A program made the translations under genes and the position numbers. This document shows positions 23,703 to 36,600 of a stretch of DNA of 64,000 bases, piece after piece (positions within the stretch are counted from its first letter, which is position 1; the number at the start of each line of letters is the position of its first letter). The DNA comes from Lactarius indigo (taxonomy: Eukaryota; Basidiomycota; Agaricomycetes; Russulales; Russulaceae). The stretch covers positions 186,001 through 250,000 of the forward strand of contig JAFKAC010000010.1 of the NCBI GenBank assembly GCA_025766275.1, in the 5' to 3' direction. The notes below the pieces were generated by a model, which was not told where the DNA came from, did no database searches, and saw only the letters and a program-made list of their open reading frames with translations.

Positions 23703-25352
23703 ATGCCAGTGATCATCTCGCGAACTAGATTTCAAGTTCTTGACGAACGTGGATCTCCTGGACCTACAAGCATCAAGTATGGTATGTTTAGATTGCACAT
23801 AATTACTCCGGTGTTAACAACTGGACCTTTCAAAAGGGCAAGGAAAAGGACCAACCATGGTTCAAAAAAAAAAAAAAAGGACCAACCTCCACCACTTCCA
23901 ACATCCGAATCCGAGCGCTCGTCCGACTTGGAGCTTGACTCGGAGCGACCGGAATACGATGTACCATGCAAGGTACCATGTCCGACTATCAATGGGCTCA
24001 ACGATGATATACTCTTCGACATATTCAACTTTTATCGACTGGATGACGAGAATGCTTGGATTATCCAACTTGGGTGGTGCAAGCTCACTCATGTCTGTCG
24101 AAGATGGCGTCAACTCGTACACTCCTCGGCATTCCACTTGAGATTGCAAATTCTATGTACCAATGGCAGCCCTAAAGTGGACACTCTAGACCATTTACCG
24201 TTACTTCCGCTCATTGTCGATTACCGAGATACAATTGCGACCATAACTCAACACGATGAATCGGCAATACACCATGCGCTCGTGTTGTGGGATCGCGTGC
24301 GCCACATTGACCTCCACCTCCCGCCCTCCATTTTGCACAAGCTTCTCGTGCACATGGACGAAAACTTCTCAATGCTGGAATACCTTTCGATATCGTCCAC
24401 AATAAAAGAAGACACAAGCTTGGCCCTTCCGAAGACATTTTTGACCCCACATCTACGCCACCTTACGCTTCACGGTATTGATGTTCCGAACAGGTTACGG
24501 TTGCTCTCCTCCACTGTCTCCCTCGTCGTACTTGTCATCACGGACATCCAAGCATCTGGTTACTTTCCCCCGAGGCCATTAGTGGCACATCTTTCGTCCC
24601 TTCCCCAACTCGAGGAGCTATCCATCGGGTTTTCCACCCCCATACCCCGTCCCAGCGTGGGGAGAGAACTGTCAGGTCAACGGCTAACAGTGACGCTTCC
24701 CAACCTGAAACGCCTCAAGTTCCAAGGGGTTAGCGCATATCTAGAATGCTTTGTTGCTCAGATTAGGGCACCTCTTCTGGAGCGACTCGACATCACGTTA
24801 TTCAATCAACTCGCCTGGGTATTACCACACCTGTCCTACCTCATCAACACAGCAACAGCGTTAAAGCTCCCCACTGCCACTGTTTTCTTTGGAAACGAAG
24901 TCTCCATAATCACAGACCACCACCTTACGCAACAGAACGGAGCACCTTTCACCCTACGTGTAATATGCAAGGAATTGGACTGGCAAATCGACTGCGCGGC
25001 GCAGATCTGCAGCGCGCTTATTGCCCCGCTATCCGATATACAAGAGCTCAGGCTCGACTTTGATGGAGAGGTGATGCCGACTGAATGGCCCAACGGCGAG
25101 ATCGACACCACAACGTGGCACGAACTTCTGAGGCAATTCATCGGGGTGAACAAGCTCCGTATATGTGCCGCGCTCTCGGAGGAGCTTTCTCGCGCGCTGC
25201 AGATGGGTGAAGACGGGTTAGACCCAAGTTTGCTGCCTGGTCTGCAGGAAATCGTGACCGAATTATACGGGAAGAGGGCGGATGATCTGTTTGGCTGGTT
25301 CGTCAACGCTCGACGACTTGCAGACAACCCGGTGCACTTGATGTCGAGGTAG
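23703..25352 (+). CDS. F-box/LRR-like protein, paralogue of the 11.8-13.2 kb gene
   Basis: One long frame ending in TAG at 25350-25352. The F-box-like segment (LNDDILFDIFNFYRL, then CKLTHVCRRWRQLV) starts near 23998, followed by leucine-rich segments (LPHLSYLINT, ELRLDF, LLPGLQEIV). It aligns over its whole length with the other copy, including [13 protein letters not shown] / IFNFYRLDDENAW and [12 protein letters not shown], but stops at NPVHLMSR without SH3 domains. Ahead of the F-box is a charged tail with a poly-Lys run from a 15-base A homopolymer (23863-23878) and PPPLPT. The start is uncertain: 23703 is an in-frame ATG, but an intron near 23781 is possible. The likely role is substrate recruitment to an SCF ubiquitin ligase, inferred from the family only. 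Confidence 0.75.
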   Translation: MPVIISRTRFQVLDERGSPGPTSIKYGMFRLHIITPVLTTGPFKRARKRTNHGSKKKKKDQPPPLPTSESERSSDLELDSERPEYDVPCKVPCPTINGLNDDILFDIFNFYRLDDENAWIIQLGWCKLTHVCRRWRQLVHSSAFHLRLQILCTNGSPKVDTLDHLPLLPLIVDYRDTIATITQHDESAIHHALVLWDRVRHIDLHLPPSILHKLLVHMDENFSMLEYLSISSTIKEDTSLALPKTFLTPHLRHLTLHGIDVPNRLRLLSSTVSLVVLVITDIQASGYFPPRPLVAHLSSLPQLEELSIGFSTPIPRPSVGRELSGQRLTVTLPNLKRLKFQGVSAYLECFVAQIRAPLLERLDITLFNQLAWVLPHLSYLINTATALKLPTATVFFGNEVSIITDHHLTQQNGAPFTLRVICKELDWQIDCAAQICSALIAPLSDIQELRLDFDGEVMPTEWPNGEIDTTTWHELLRQFIGVNKLRICAALSEELSRALQMGEDGLDPSLLPGLQEIVTELYGKRADDLFGWFVNARRLADNPVHLMSR

Positions 25353-25401
25353 GTGTGCCACCTCAGCTTTCCCGTAGGGTACGGCTAATCCAGGGGGTTC
25401 A

Positions 25402-25916
25402 ATGACTTGGCGCAATAGCGATACAATAAAAGACGATGGAGACGACAAGATGGAAGTCAGTGGGCACGACGCAGTGGAAGGCATTGAATACGACGCAGTG
25501 GAAGGCAGTGGATACGATACGATTGAAGACAGCGAATACCATACGTCGGAAGCTGGTGAATATATCTGCATATTATCTGAGTTTCACATCCTGACACCAA
25601 GTAGACCACGCCGGTCCTCTGATTAATGCCCTAAAGCACACCCCTCACGGAAATGTGGCCCATTTGCTAGAATGGGGAATTGGTACCCAGGAAGACCCAG
25701 ATAACCAGGCCGTCCATACTGCTACGGCGATACGTGAGTGTCATCGTGATATTAATCTACCAAATGCATCGTTTTGTGGGCTGAACTTCACTGATAGTCC
25801 ACGGTATTCCTGTGGGAAAAGGAGTGGGCACCTCAAAGCACCTTGCGGTGCGTGCGGCTGCAGAGAGGGCTTTAGTATTCCTTGAACAAAACGGGATCTT
25901 GTTTCCCCGTGGCTAG
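25402..25916 (+). CDS. Small protein with a double-stranded-RNA-binding-type domain, 3 exons, 133 aa
   Basis: Exons 25402-25555, 25605-25733 and 25798-25916, with introns of 49 and 64 bp (GTGAAT...AGTAG and GTGAGT...TGATAG); all junctions keep frame. Residues 1-51 are acidic with an imperfect decapeptide repeat (HDAVEG, YDAVEG, YDTIED). Residues about 54-130 look like a dsRBD: VAHLLEWG, AVHTATA, then GKGVGTSKHLAVRAAAE, the typical last helix with a basic N-cap, and ALVFLEQNG. It begins 49 bp after the stop of the F-box gene on the same strand. Known dsRBDs bind RNA duplexes or act as protein-protein modules; the actual target is unknown. The second ATG at 25450 is also possible as start. Confidence 0.7.
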
Positions 25917-27574
25917 GTTTTTAACCAGCCATTTAAACGAGGATGTCGCGAGTAAGTAACATAGAATCGCTTTGATTCTACGAGTGGTGTAACTGGGTTT
26001 GGAAGGGAGGCTGTTTTAATTGAGTTGCTATCAGGAAACGTTTCAGGTTGGTCGAACTAATGCCATGTACGATAGCTTGCCGTTGAAGTACCGATGTTCT
26101 CCAGTGTCGGTACGTTATGAAGGTCTAACTGCAATATGTATATTACAATATTGACGATACTGGTCTGGGTCTCTTTCAAGTCGACTTGATGTGTCAGGCC
26201 GCAGACTAAGCCGAAGGCCGAGATATGGCTTCCAATGTTCCTACTTTAATGTCTCCAATGCCTACGAAGTTGCTCTGACGATTAATCAAGAATATTGGTG
26301 GCTACACTAATTCTTGGTGAACCATTGCTTGTGGCTTTTCTGGATGGATTTGTGGAAGAAGATTACCCGTTACCATACGGTCCATGTCGCCCTTTGCGTT
26401 ATCACATGACCGGTACTTCAAATATCCTGCGAAATGCACTCTGGGTCAGAATTGCTGATCAACACCAAAAGAACACTTTGGTCCCTGGTAATGGGGCACT
26501 AAAAACCGCAATGAAACGGTCTTCTCGACACCCCAGATAATAAACATCTGGCCTTGGTCCTTCCACCTCTCAAGCTGGGTGACGATGCAGCTTGTGTCCG
26601 ATTGGCGAACGAACCTTTCCCCATGAGGACTAGTGGAAGAAGTTCGAGGACAGTGTCTTGTCTCTGGTCTGCATGCCCCAGTCGTACCGTCTCGGCTGCC
26701 CGCATGTGCTCTGCGCTTCACTCCGGGTATTTTCTACAGACGACAGATCTGCGCGGAGTGCTGCGGATATGGAAGTAAGACACAAGGACAAGCACGCACA
26801 ACTTCCCTACAACAATTACCTCCTTTGAGTGACCTGTGAGTAAGCTCGGCATCCGTTCGCGGTTGCGTGTACATTATGGAGACGCAACAGTGCCGCGCCC
26901 TCTTGCTGTGCCGCTAGCTTTGCCTCAGGTTCGGCATCTGCCCGGGCCGCGGGTATTGCCGCTGCTTCTTCGTCACGAGCACACTCGTCTTCGTATACTA
27001 CGCAGAGGCTCGTGTTTCCGGTCATCGACATCGGCCGCAAGTATGCTCTTACCCTCGCATTTGACCTTTATGCTCCGCAGCGGCGCCGCGATCGACAATG
27101 CCTTTGGTTCTGGCGAAACTCTGCAGCTGTCTTGGGACACCTCAGGCCGACCCGCATGTGCAGGTGACTCAACAACCTAGCTAGGGAAGCCCTGGCTGAG
27201 CCGAGAGGGAACGGGGTTGATGTCAAAGTATTTTTCTCATACATTACTAATGACTCATATCACTATCTCTGGTGATGATATGGAGCCAACAGAAGAGCTC
27301 GCCGGTCGATTTCTGTTTCGGAGGTAAATTAATTGAACGAGGTGGTCGTAGGCGTCCGAGGAAGAGGGGTAGTCACAATAGTACTCTTAGAAGCTACGGG
27401 CCGGGGAACCGAGACAGCGTTACTCTGAGTCTCCGACTCAGAGACACTCCAATTGAATGCGGGAGTAGTTTCCCGATGCACTACTTCCTGGATTCACAAG
27501 CAGTCTGGTATTTTCCGATACCCCCGACATCAGAGCCATCTGGATGCACCATAAAATTTACCACTATCAACACT
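25917..27574. other. Gene-poor stretch
   Basis: No family recognised; the open frames at 26295-26540, 26446-26721 and 26836-27180 overlap one another on both strands without coding-like character. Confidence 0.4.
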
Positions 27575-27650
27575 CAACGATATACTCCTTAGCATATTCA
27601 GCGAATCTGCTAGTGTCGATTGGATGAGGAGAATGCTAGGAATATCTATT
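27575..27650 (+). pseudogene. Truncated F-box relic
   Basis: The phrase caacgatatactccttagcatattcag ... tcgattggatgaggagaatgctaggaat matches the F-box start of the two paralogues (23997-24060 and 11832-11893) but carries gaps and frameshifts, and nothing of the LRR part follows. It is a third, degenerate copy of this F-box family in the window. Confidence 0.55.
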
Positions 27651-28175
27651 TGGAAGGAAGAATCTTGTGGCTCCTCTTTTTACTATGGATATTCGTGTTG
27701 AAATGAGAGAGTGCGTCCGAGTCTACGTGCGAGCTACCTTGGCGTCGGGCATGAGTGAAATGTGAGGTGTGGTCTCGCATCACGATCCTTAGATATTACA
27801 GTGTATTCGGACTTTACTGTACGAGTGCGATCAGGGACAATCCTTTGCCCTCTACTTAGTTGAGATATCATTGGTGCTGATGATTTCACGTGTATTACAT
27901 ACGTTCTTAACGATTTATAGCCGTTTTCATAACACTTGGCCCCTGCCTTTTTTAGCAGACATATGGACATTCAAAACCCAAGAGTGGGGTTCGTAGTTAA
28001 GTCAACAAGGAAATTCAAGAGAAATTGGGTTGTCATGCAGAATCAGGGTTATGGGATAGGTATCACGGAAAAATTGGGTTATGGAATAGTTACCCATGTT
28101 GCCATGCTTGGCCACTGTGTGCAACCTCCAACTCAAAGTCAGTGTGCCTCCACACTTTTCTATCATCCTTCAATA

Positions 28176-29976
28176 ATGGTCTGCCAGTACTCCAAGGATG
28201 CCAAGGACTTGGCCTTATCGATGTCCCTTCAAGGACTGCGTGACTCAGAGATCCATGAAATGACTGGGATCAGTATATGGTCGCTCAAGAGGATCCGCCA
28301 AACGCATCGCCAGACTGGGGGCGTGCTTTCTCCACCACCAATTGACAATGGTTGGCTGCACATTCTCACTGCAATTCAAGTAAAGGTATGTCTACAATCT
28401 ATTGGTCATGAACATTGTCTCACTATCACAGTTCCTCCACGACGCTGTTGACCGCCAGGCTGACACATCACTCATGGAGCTGCAGGTGGAACTTCGGGAA
28501 GCGTTCGGGGTTGAGGTATCGCTTCCGACAATCCTACATTCCCTTCAAAGGGAGGGTTACACAATGAAAATGGTACATTTTCATCTTTTGGCCCCTTGGG
28601 TTCTTATGACGTTGGCAACAGATCACACACCATGCTCTTAAGCATAACGAGCAGGACCATGAAGAGTACATGAACCTCATCACTACCCATTTCTGCCTAG
28701 AACAGCTCGTTTTCACCGATGAGAGCCACTTCAATCAGCTTACACTGAGGAGGCCGTATGCGTGGTCCCTTTGTGGTGAGCGTGCTGCCCTGTAACGTTA
28801 CAGTAGGAATGTTCAGCTCGGCGTGAGCAAGTCTGGTCTTTCTATGTCGATGAGCGAGGGTTCAGCCGATAATGGCAAGGTTTTAAGTGGTTAACAAGGA
28901 TCTCAGAGTATGACACAATACTCAAGATGTGAGAGGAGTTCTGGGGTTCAAGAGGTTCGATGGTTCAGCAGAGAGTTACCCCAAGGGAATGGGAAAACAA
29001 TGTATACTGAGATGGTAAAGAAGTCGAGTCTAAGGATACAAGCTACCTAGGGCCACAACTTATATAGAAAAAGGTTTGTTTGTGGGGAACAAACAAATGG
29101 CGCAATCTGCAGTAAGCGTGAGAAATAACACAGCAATCCACAGCAAGCGTGAGAACAAAGTACAGCAATCCGCAGCAGGCACGGGAAAAAGAAGAAGGTG
29201 TGCACAGCTATCCGCAGTAAGTGTGGGAAGAAACAAGGATATAAAAGGCAAGTGAGACATGTCTCAAAGTTAAAAATAGAAATGAGACACCTGCCATAAA
29301 AGGGTGCATTTAGCCCAAGTATAGTAGTAATAAAGACTTATAAGGACAATGAGTGTCTCATTGTCTCACTTTGCACTAGGAGAGAATCTTAAGGCTCCTA
29401 GTGCGCAGCAAGTCCGAAAAAGGGAAAGCCAAGAAAGGAAAGACTTTCCCGCGAATGCAAGTGTAAGTAAGAAATTAAGGTAAAGTTAAAAACAAGTCCA
29501 GTCCGTAACATGCCCGATATGAGTTCTTTCTTTGCAGAACCAAATATTCCATGCTGCCTGCCATCTCCCTGGATGGGATCTTACACCTTGAGGTCGTTGA
29601 GAATGCCATTACCGGGGACATTTTTTGGCAATTTGTTGAAGGCCTCCTCCTGCGCATGAATGAATGGCCAATGCCCAATTTGGTCCTTGTTATTGACAAT
29701 GCCGCCATCCACAAGGTAGATGGAATTTGTGAACTGGTCAAGGGACATGGTGCGCGCCTTGTTTACCTCCCTGCATATTCGCCTGACTTCAACCTGATTG
29801 AATTGGCATTTTCATCCATCAAGGCGTGGCTGCGTGCAAACCATGCCCACATAAATGGGGACCTCGAGACCGGCAATGGCAACATCTTCAATACATTCTG
29901 GGAGGCCATCCACTCTGTCACAGTGGATGATGCAAAGGGCTGGTACAGCCACTGCGGGTACCGAGCCCCTCCTTAG
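28176..29976 (+). pseudogene. Tc1/mariner-type (DD34E) transposase, split by a solo LTR
   Basis: Exons 28176-28385, 28432-28572, 28622-28790 and, after the inserted LTR and one target copy, 29516-29976; the frame is restored across the insert and would give about 326 aa. The N-terminus has helix-turn-helix features (LRDSEIHEMTGISIWSLKRI). Catalytic residues: Asp in VFTDESHF, Asp in LVIDNAAIH, and Glu in SPDFNLIELAF with 34 residues between the last two, the DD34E signature. Introns of 46 and 49 bp splice in phase 0. Apart from the insertion no lesion is seen, so the gene was probably intact when hit. Terminal inverted repeats were not identified. Confidence 0.8.
28791..29510 (+). mobile_element. 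Solo LTR (720 bp) inside the transposase, TSD TGCCC
   Basis: Begins TGTAACGTTACAG and ends CCGTAACA, flanked by TGCCC at 28786-28790 and 29511-29515. No gag or pol lies between. A TATAAAAG-type box is at about 29237. Inside, at 29102-29232, four imperfect copies of a 30-41 bp unit (core gcaatccgcagcaagcgtgag) are found. It arose by recombination between the two LTRs of a full element whose internal part is not in this window. Confidence 0.85.
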
Positions 29977-30614
29977 TTTTTTAGATCTACATGTATGACT
30001 GCGGGCAATCGCTCAGGAATTTTGGGAAAAAAAACAGTGAATTGAATATGTATACAGTACAGGTGCATCAAAACCCTCAAAGGTTGAGGGAAAGCTACCG
30101 ACTATTGTTCTATTGTTGTGTATGTTACGCACAGGTGGGGGTGATTGTGGGATAGCTGACAAAGCAGCCTCACACTTTTGTACAATGTTGCCCTGTACAA
30201 TGTTGCCCTGTCACCATCATCCAGTGGGTCATCATCTGATGACGCCCCATCCACCAGCATCTCCTCATCCAAAATTTCAACTACCTCGTCCATGTGAACT
30301 TCTCCAAGTGACTTCGGGGCCCTTTCCTCCAGATCTTGCAATGCCGCCTCCTGTTGAGAGAGGGAGTTATTGGTGGGGGGGTCATTGCTCTTCGTCTCCA
30401 CCAAACTGAGAGGGATGAAGAGGTTTTCGCAAAACTGGCTGAGGCAGTGAGCAAGATCGTGACCAAGACCCCCGAACATTGCAATGAGTTCAATCGGTAG
30501 TGAGTACAGGTCCACTGAGTCCATGATGCCGAGGTCAACAAATTCTTCATGTATGCTGACGTAACTCAGGCCAACGGCTGGCTTGTATTTGTCCATGAGC
30601 CATAGCAGCTCCAT

Positions 30615-31065
30615 TGTTACGGACACATGTATCGGACCCTTACTGTACTGGTTGTGACTACGGCGGTAAGGTAGATTAGTCATGGACTCGGGGTTTACGA
30701 TAGGGGTTAGGAGATTGAAGGATGACTCGACCCTAGTACAGGTAGTAGTAGTACTAGGATTGCGTTACTTACGCGATACGTTGGACGCTACGATACGGTG
30801 ACTCATAGCAGCGCTTGAAAGCCTGCTCTTCTTGTATTTAAGATAGCTGCGGAAGACCAAGAAACACCATCTTGGTCTTCTTCAATCGTCACTTCTCCAT
30901 TCTCACGACTCAGAGTCTTGCCTCTGTACAAGAGTGCCGCCGTTATACTAGTGTCTTCGAACATCTAGGACCTGCCTTTGTGCCATACACTTTATAGCGT
31001 GATTAGCTAAGTTACAAGTCGCCTCATCGAAGCTCAAGTCGAGCTAACGTTGTGACGGTGTTACA
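30615..31065 (+). repeat. 5' LTR of element 1
   Basis: Starts TGTTACGGAC, ends GACGGTGTTACA. A TATTTAAG box is near 30834. It carries a gtagtagtagtact microsatellite and pairs with the 3' LTR at 38439-38889 without indels. Confidence 0.95.
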
Positions 31066-31747
31066 TTAAGACCAAGATCCCCACTGTGGCGACTATCAAC
31101 ACCAGAGACCAGTGGACGAGTTTTCGTCCCTATCATCTAGAACGAAGAGGAGACCGCAACGTACCTGATGAACAGCAAACACAGAGGGCATACTCACAGA
31201 GACAAAGTAGACTGTGGTGAGATATGCTGGAGTGCTGGAAGCAGAGGTGAGACAGGGATCTTGCAAGTAAAGCAAAGGGAGTCTGGCACACAACAGAGTG
31301 AGAACTGATAATAGTATTACAGGAGAGGGACTTTACCTGGCACACAACAGAGTGAGAACTGATGTGGACCAGGGCGTACAGAGTACTCTACTTATACTAT
31401 ACAGAGGTGTGACACTAGTACAAGGACAGTAACATAGAGTCACAGAATACAAGGAGCGTTGTTCTACATACAGGACAAAAGGAATGTACCAAAGGAGAAC
31501 AAGGCGACCAGAACAAAAGAAAGTCTAGGCAAGTATGATATCATAGTGACATCACAATAAAGATAACGCTGCAAAGAGAACAAAGGAAGGAGTACAATGA
31601 AGAGTCCGGAGTAGTCCATATGATGTCATTGTACAGTGATGTCATAGAAGTCCTAGATTGTACAGATCAAGTTAAATCTAATCTAAAGCGGTCCTAATTA
31701 ATCTACAGCAGTCCATATCTGTAAGTCCGGTCCGTTAGAGCCGCTAA

Positions 31748-33688
31748 GTGCGCAAGGGTCACTTATCAACAGTACCAACCCAATTCCTAGGAGCAGCCAG
31801 GTGGAGAGATCGAGGAGACAAAACCGGATACTTTGTAGAATTCAACGGACCTACAAGGTTCAGACCTGTTGAGTTCAATTTCGACCACTTGTGTTGGGTA
31901 GAGATTATGTGGAACCCTATAGACCACCACTGGGATGTTGTTAGACCAGCAGGAAGACAATATCAGTGCGATATCGACGCACACGAACTCAATTCACGAG
32001 CTGACTGGGGGCCCATTGACGGCCAGTTACGAGAACACTCCACTGGAGAAGCAGTGAGTGAAGAAACTGAAGAAGAAGAACAAAGCAAGGAAGGACGGCC
32101 GGCGAGCATTGGACCAATCGAACAATATACCATCCAACAAGCTGAGTCCCTACACCTCTCAGAACAACCAGACGTCATTCACGTACGGTCGCTGGCAGCA
32201 GAAATGGCAACAACCACCATGATGGCCGAAGAAATCATGAACGTAAGAGAGCAAGTGGCACGAGAAGCGGCCGAAGCAATCAGGCAGGAGTCACAACAAC
32301 ACCTCATGCCTATCAACCCAGAGACGGGACATCGAATGACTGTGGACGATGCAGCAATCTTTCGGGCTATCGGACCCAATCAAGGAGATCCCCCGTCAGG
32401 AGACGGACAAAGACAAGGACTGCCGCTCGACCCTCCACCAGGATGGGGAGGACCGCCAGAGGGAGACTTCCCTTGCAGACCGGGTGGCGGAGGAAATCCA
32501 CCAGATCTTCCAAATAACCTGCCAACAGGTGACCCCCCGGGCAGGGGCAGTGGCGGAGACCCACCCAGAGGTGGAGGAGGGGGACATGGACACGAGAAAC
32601 TAACAGGTGAACCCCCCACTATTTTCGACGGAGACCACACTAAGGTGGACTCGTTCCTTACACAATGGCACGTGTACTGGGGAATGAACCTCGACACCTC
32701 TGTCATGCGCAATGATTACCGACGGAGCCTCTTGTTTCTGTCCTACATCAAAGGGGTATCAGTCAGCGAATGGGTACTTTTGTACCTCAAGTGGCTCAAC
32801 CGGCAAATACAACGAGGAATAGACCAGCATACGAGGGATTTGTGGAACGCAGTGGCCGAGGGTGTTAACCAAAGGTTCGTTAACACCCTTGAACAAGAAC
32901 AAGCTCAAGCACTTCTGAGGAAGGGGCTCAAAATGGTTGATGGAGATATTGACAAATACGTTAACGAGTTTGAAGAGGCCGCCAGGAAAGCAGGATATTG
33001 CCTCAACGATCCCCAGACCATCGATCTATTTACCAAAGGTCTACCCAAGAAATTGTACGAGAAGACGTACGACTTGGACAAACCAGAAACGTTTGACGAG
33101 TGGAAGCGGGCGACACTACACCGACAACGTAATTACATCCACATCCGAGCCCGGGTTGACGAGTATAAAGATACGAAGCCAAAGAAAACGGGCAATGCCG
33201 GATGGACAGTTCCACAAAACCTCACTAATCCCTGGGCGATGGATACCTCCGCAGATCAGACAAAAGCAAGACTGGCAGGGTCAGAAGAAATTGACTATAG
33301 TAAGCCGCCCTACACAGGCTTACCCCCTTTCCCACCAAGGGGAGGGCCTGGAGCGAGAGGGCAAGGGAGAGGAGGGTCACGATGAGACCTAAGGACGGTG
33401 TTGTGTTATAACTGCAATGCCCCCGGTCATCTCTCACGAAATTGCCCCCATCCCAGACAGCAGAGACAGTGGCAACCGCAGAATGCCGGACCTTCCACGG
33501 TCCGGACAGCGGAAACCGACTACTACACACAAGAAATAGCGCCGGCTCAAATACAGGCCACTTCAACTAGCAAAACTGCTGAAGAACGAGCCAAGGAGTG
33601 GCTTACTGGAGTCGCAAATGCACCCAATGAAGTAAAAGACCTGATATTGCAGGACTTATGGGGAAAAGAGGGTTTTCAGAGCGCCTGA
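31748..33688 (+). pseudogene. Gag of element 1, one internal TGA
   Basis: The frame opens at a GTG at 31748; the first ATGs are internal (near 31908). An N-terminal domain (RFRPVEFNFDHLCWVEIMW) is followed by a Pro/Gly-rich linker and the retrotransposon Gag core (ending near 33100), a TGA at 33383-33385, then a CCHC knuckle CYNCNAPGHLSRNC in the same frame and a stop at 33686-33688. The TGA is consistent with CGA to TGA. The core forms the particle shell and the knuckle binds RNA. The leader from 31066 to 31747 holds no gene and includes a 26-bp direct duplication (ctggcacacaacagagtgag... at about 31284 and 31338). Confidence 0.85.
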
Positions 33689-36600
33689 ACCCATTGGCCT
33701 GGGTGAGGGCTTTAAACTGTAATTCTGTAATCATGACGCGCTTTCGTTCTCTTCGAATTCCAGTCTCGATACGCACGAATTACCAAATGGCCGACATAAG
33801 AGCATTGGTGGACTCGGGAGCCACCGACAACTTCATACATCCAGATTTCATAAAGAAGATGGGTATCGGCACGCAACCACTAGCCCAGCCGAGAAAAATT
33901 TGGAACATTGATCAGATGGAAAATAAAGCTGGGTCCATCACTCACTTCACCGATCTTGATGTATACGCCAAAAACTATCATAGAACAATGTGATTCCTCA
34001 TAACAGACCTCGGAACCGAGGAAATCGTATTAGGATACCCATGGTTAGCAACAAACGAACCAACTATCAACTGGCGTGACGCAGTAATACATGAAGAAAT
34101 CATGCCGGTGGTAATTAGCACGCAGGACAGTCTCCATCAACAAGTCATCATCGCCGCTGCCCTCACTAACGACCAGAAGGAAGAAATAGCCGCGGACTTA
34201 GATGAAGAAAACATACATCTACGCGCCACTACGTCCACCGAACTGGCGATTCAAGCAAAAGGGGAGGAATTACCTGTAGAACTACCATCGGTCTACCAAG
34301 TGTTCCAGAAGCTCTTCAGTGAAGCAGCATCTCAACGCTTTCCCCCCGCTAGGCCGTGGGATCATGCTATTGACTTTAAACCAAACACTCCATCGGCAAT
34401 AGACTGCAAGATATACCCGTTAACACAGGAAGAAGAAGGCAAGCTTAAGGAATTTCTAGATGAAAAACTGAAGCAGGGGTACTTACGCCCTTCTATCTCT
34501 CCGTACGCATCATCATTTTTCTTCGTTAAAAAGAAGGACGGAAAGCTACGCCTGGTACAGGATTACCGGGTGATTAATTCTCATACCATACGCAACCAAT
34601 ACCCTCTCCCCCTTATTTAAGACCTCATCTATGACCTCAGCAACGCGCACATTTACACCAAGCTCGACATTCGTTGGGGGTATAATAACATCCACATCTG
34701 CGACGGAGATCAGGAGAAGGCGGCCTTCAAAACCAAATTTGGCCTCTTCGAACCGACGGTCATGTTCTTTGGTCTTACGAACTCACCCGCAACTTTTCAG
34801 ACGATGATGAACCACATTTATCGGGATACCATCGCCAAACATGAACTCCGAGGCACCATCATCCGGGTATACATGGACGATATCGGGATTGCAATGCGCG
34901 AAGGCCACGACTTGGTGGACCACATTGCAGCAGTCACAGACGTCCTTCGCGTCGCTCAAGAACACGACCTTTATTTCAAACTAGAGAAGTGCCTCTTCCA
35001 TCAACCTCGGATGGATTACCTGGGGGTAATCCTTGAAAAGGGGGTAACTCGCATGGATCCAGTAAAAGTTCGGGGCATCAAAGATTGGCCAATGCCAACA
35101 AAGGTCAGGGACGTACGATCTTTCTTGGGTTTTTGCAACTTTTACCGCCTATTCATCCGAGGTTTCACCACACATGCCAGACCATTAAACCGGCTCACAA
35201 GAAAGGACACTGAATGGCGATGGACGGAAGAAGAAGATCGCGCATTCAAGACACTTAAACACCTCGTTACTGAAGAACCAGTGCTGGCACACCCCAGTTT
35301 GCAAGAGCAATTTGAGCTGGAGGTTGACGCCTCCGGATTCGCAGTGGGTGCAGTTCTTCTACAGAAGAAATATGACAGGCGCAAGCACCCAATAGGATAC
35401 TACTCTGCAACACTGAGCGAAGCAGAACGCAATTACGACATTTACGACCTAGAACTTCTCGCCATCTTAAAGGCTCTCCGGCACTGGCACCCCTTGCTCG
35501 CAGGATCCCCACATAAGATCAAAATATTCTCAGACCATTTGAACCTACAGTACTGGAAGACACCACAGAAGATCAGCTGAAGGGTCGCCCAGGAAGTACT
35601 GGAATTGATGGAATACGACTTCGAGATCCATCACATCAAAGGGAAGAACAATGGCAGGGCAGATGCGCTATCAAGACAACCGGATTACGATCAGGGAGAA
35701 GAAGATAACCAAGGTGTGGTCATCTTACCTCTGGAGGTATTCATACGAGCCACTAACGTCGCACGCGCACTGGAAATACACCCTATGATGCAACAACCGA
35801 GGCGAAGGCAGGACCCCGCCATAATCAAAACATGGGTCGATGCCCACCGCCTCAAGAAAATAGAAGGAGAATGGTACAAGGATGGGCGGCTGGCAATTAC
35901 GGGACCCATGACAACATACCGGGCTATCATACAAGACCACCATGACCCACCCGTACACGGACACCCTGGAATAAGCAGGATGCAACGAATCGTGGAGCGG
36001 CACCATTGGTGGCTGAGCCTTCGCCGAGATGTGTACGAGTATGTCACGGGATGCGCTGACTGTCAGTGGAACAAAGTCAACACCAGACCAACCTGTGCCC
36101 CACTATACCCAATCACGGCCGCCGCGGATGCACCTCCTTTCCACACCATCGCCCTAGACTTCATCACCAAGCTGCCAATCTCGCAGTCGTACAACAGCAT
36201 TTTGACCATCACTGACCACAACTGTAGTAAGGCATCCATATTTGTCCCATGCAACGAAGAAATCACGGCAGAGGGTACCGCTATCCTGTACGTCAATCAT
36301 GTATTCAAACGATTCGGACTACCGCGTAAAATCATCAGCGACCGCGATCCCCGATTTGCCTCCAAATTCACAAGAGAAGTATGCCGCATACTGGGCATCC
36401 AACAGAACATTTCCACGGCCTACCACCCATGTACGGATGGGCAATCTGAACAAACCAATCAATGGCTCGAACAATATCTACGCTTCTGGGCTAATGAGCG
36501 TCAAGATAACTGGGCGGAGTATCTCCCCATCGCAGAATTTGCTCATAACAATTGGCCCCATGAGCATACAAAACAATCGCCGTTCATGCTTCTGATGGGA

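Noticed and set aside
29102..29232. Short regular repeats that might suggest a CRISPR array
   Set aside because: Units are imperfect, of unequal spacing, without unique spacers, and lie within an LTR of a eukaryotic genome.
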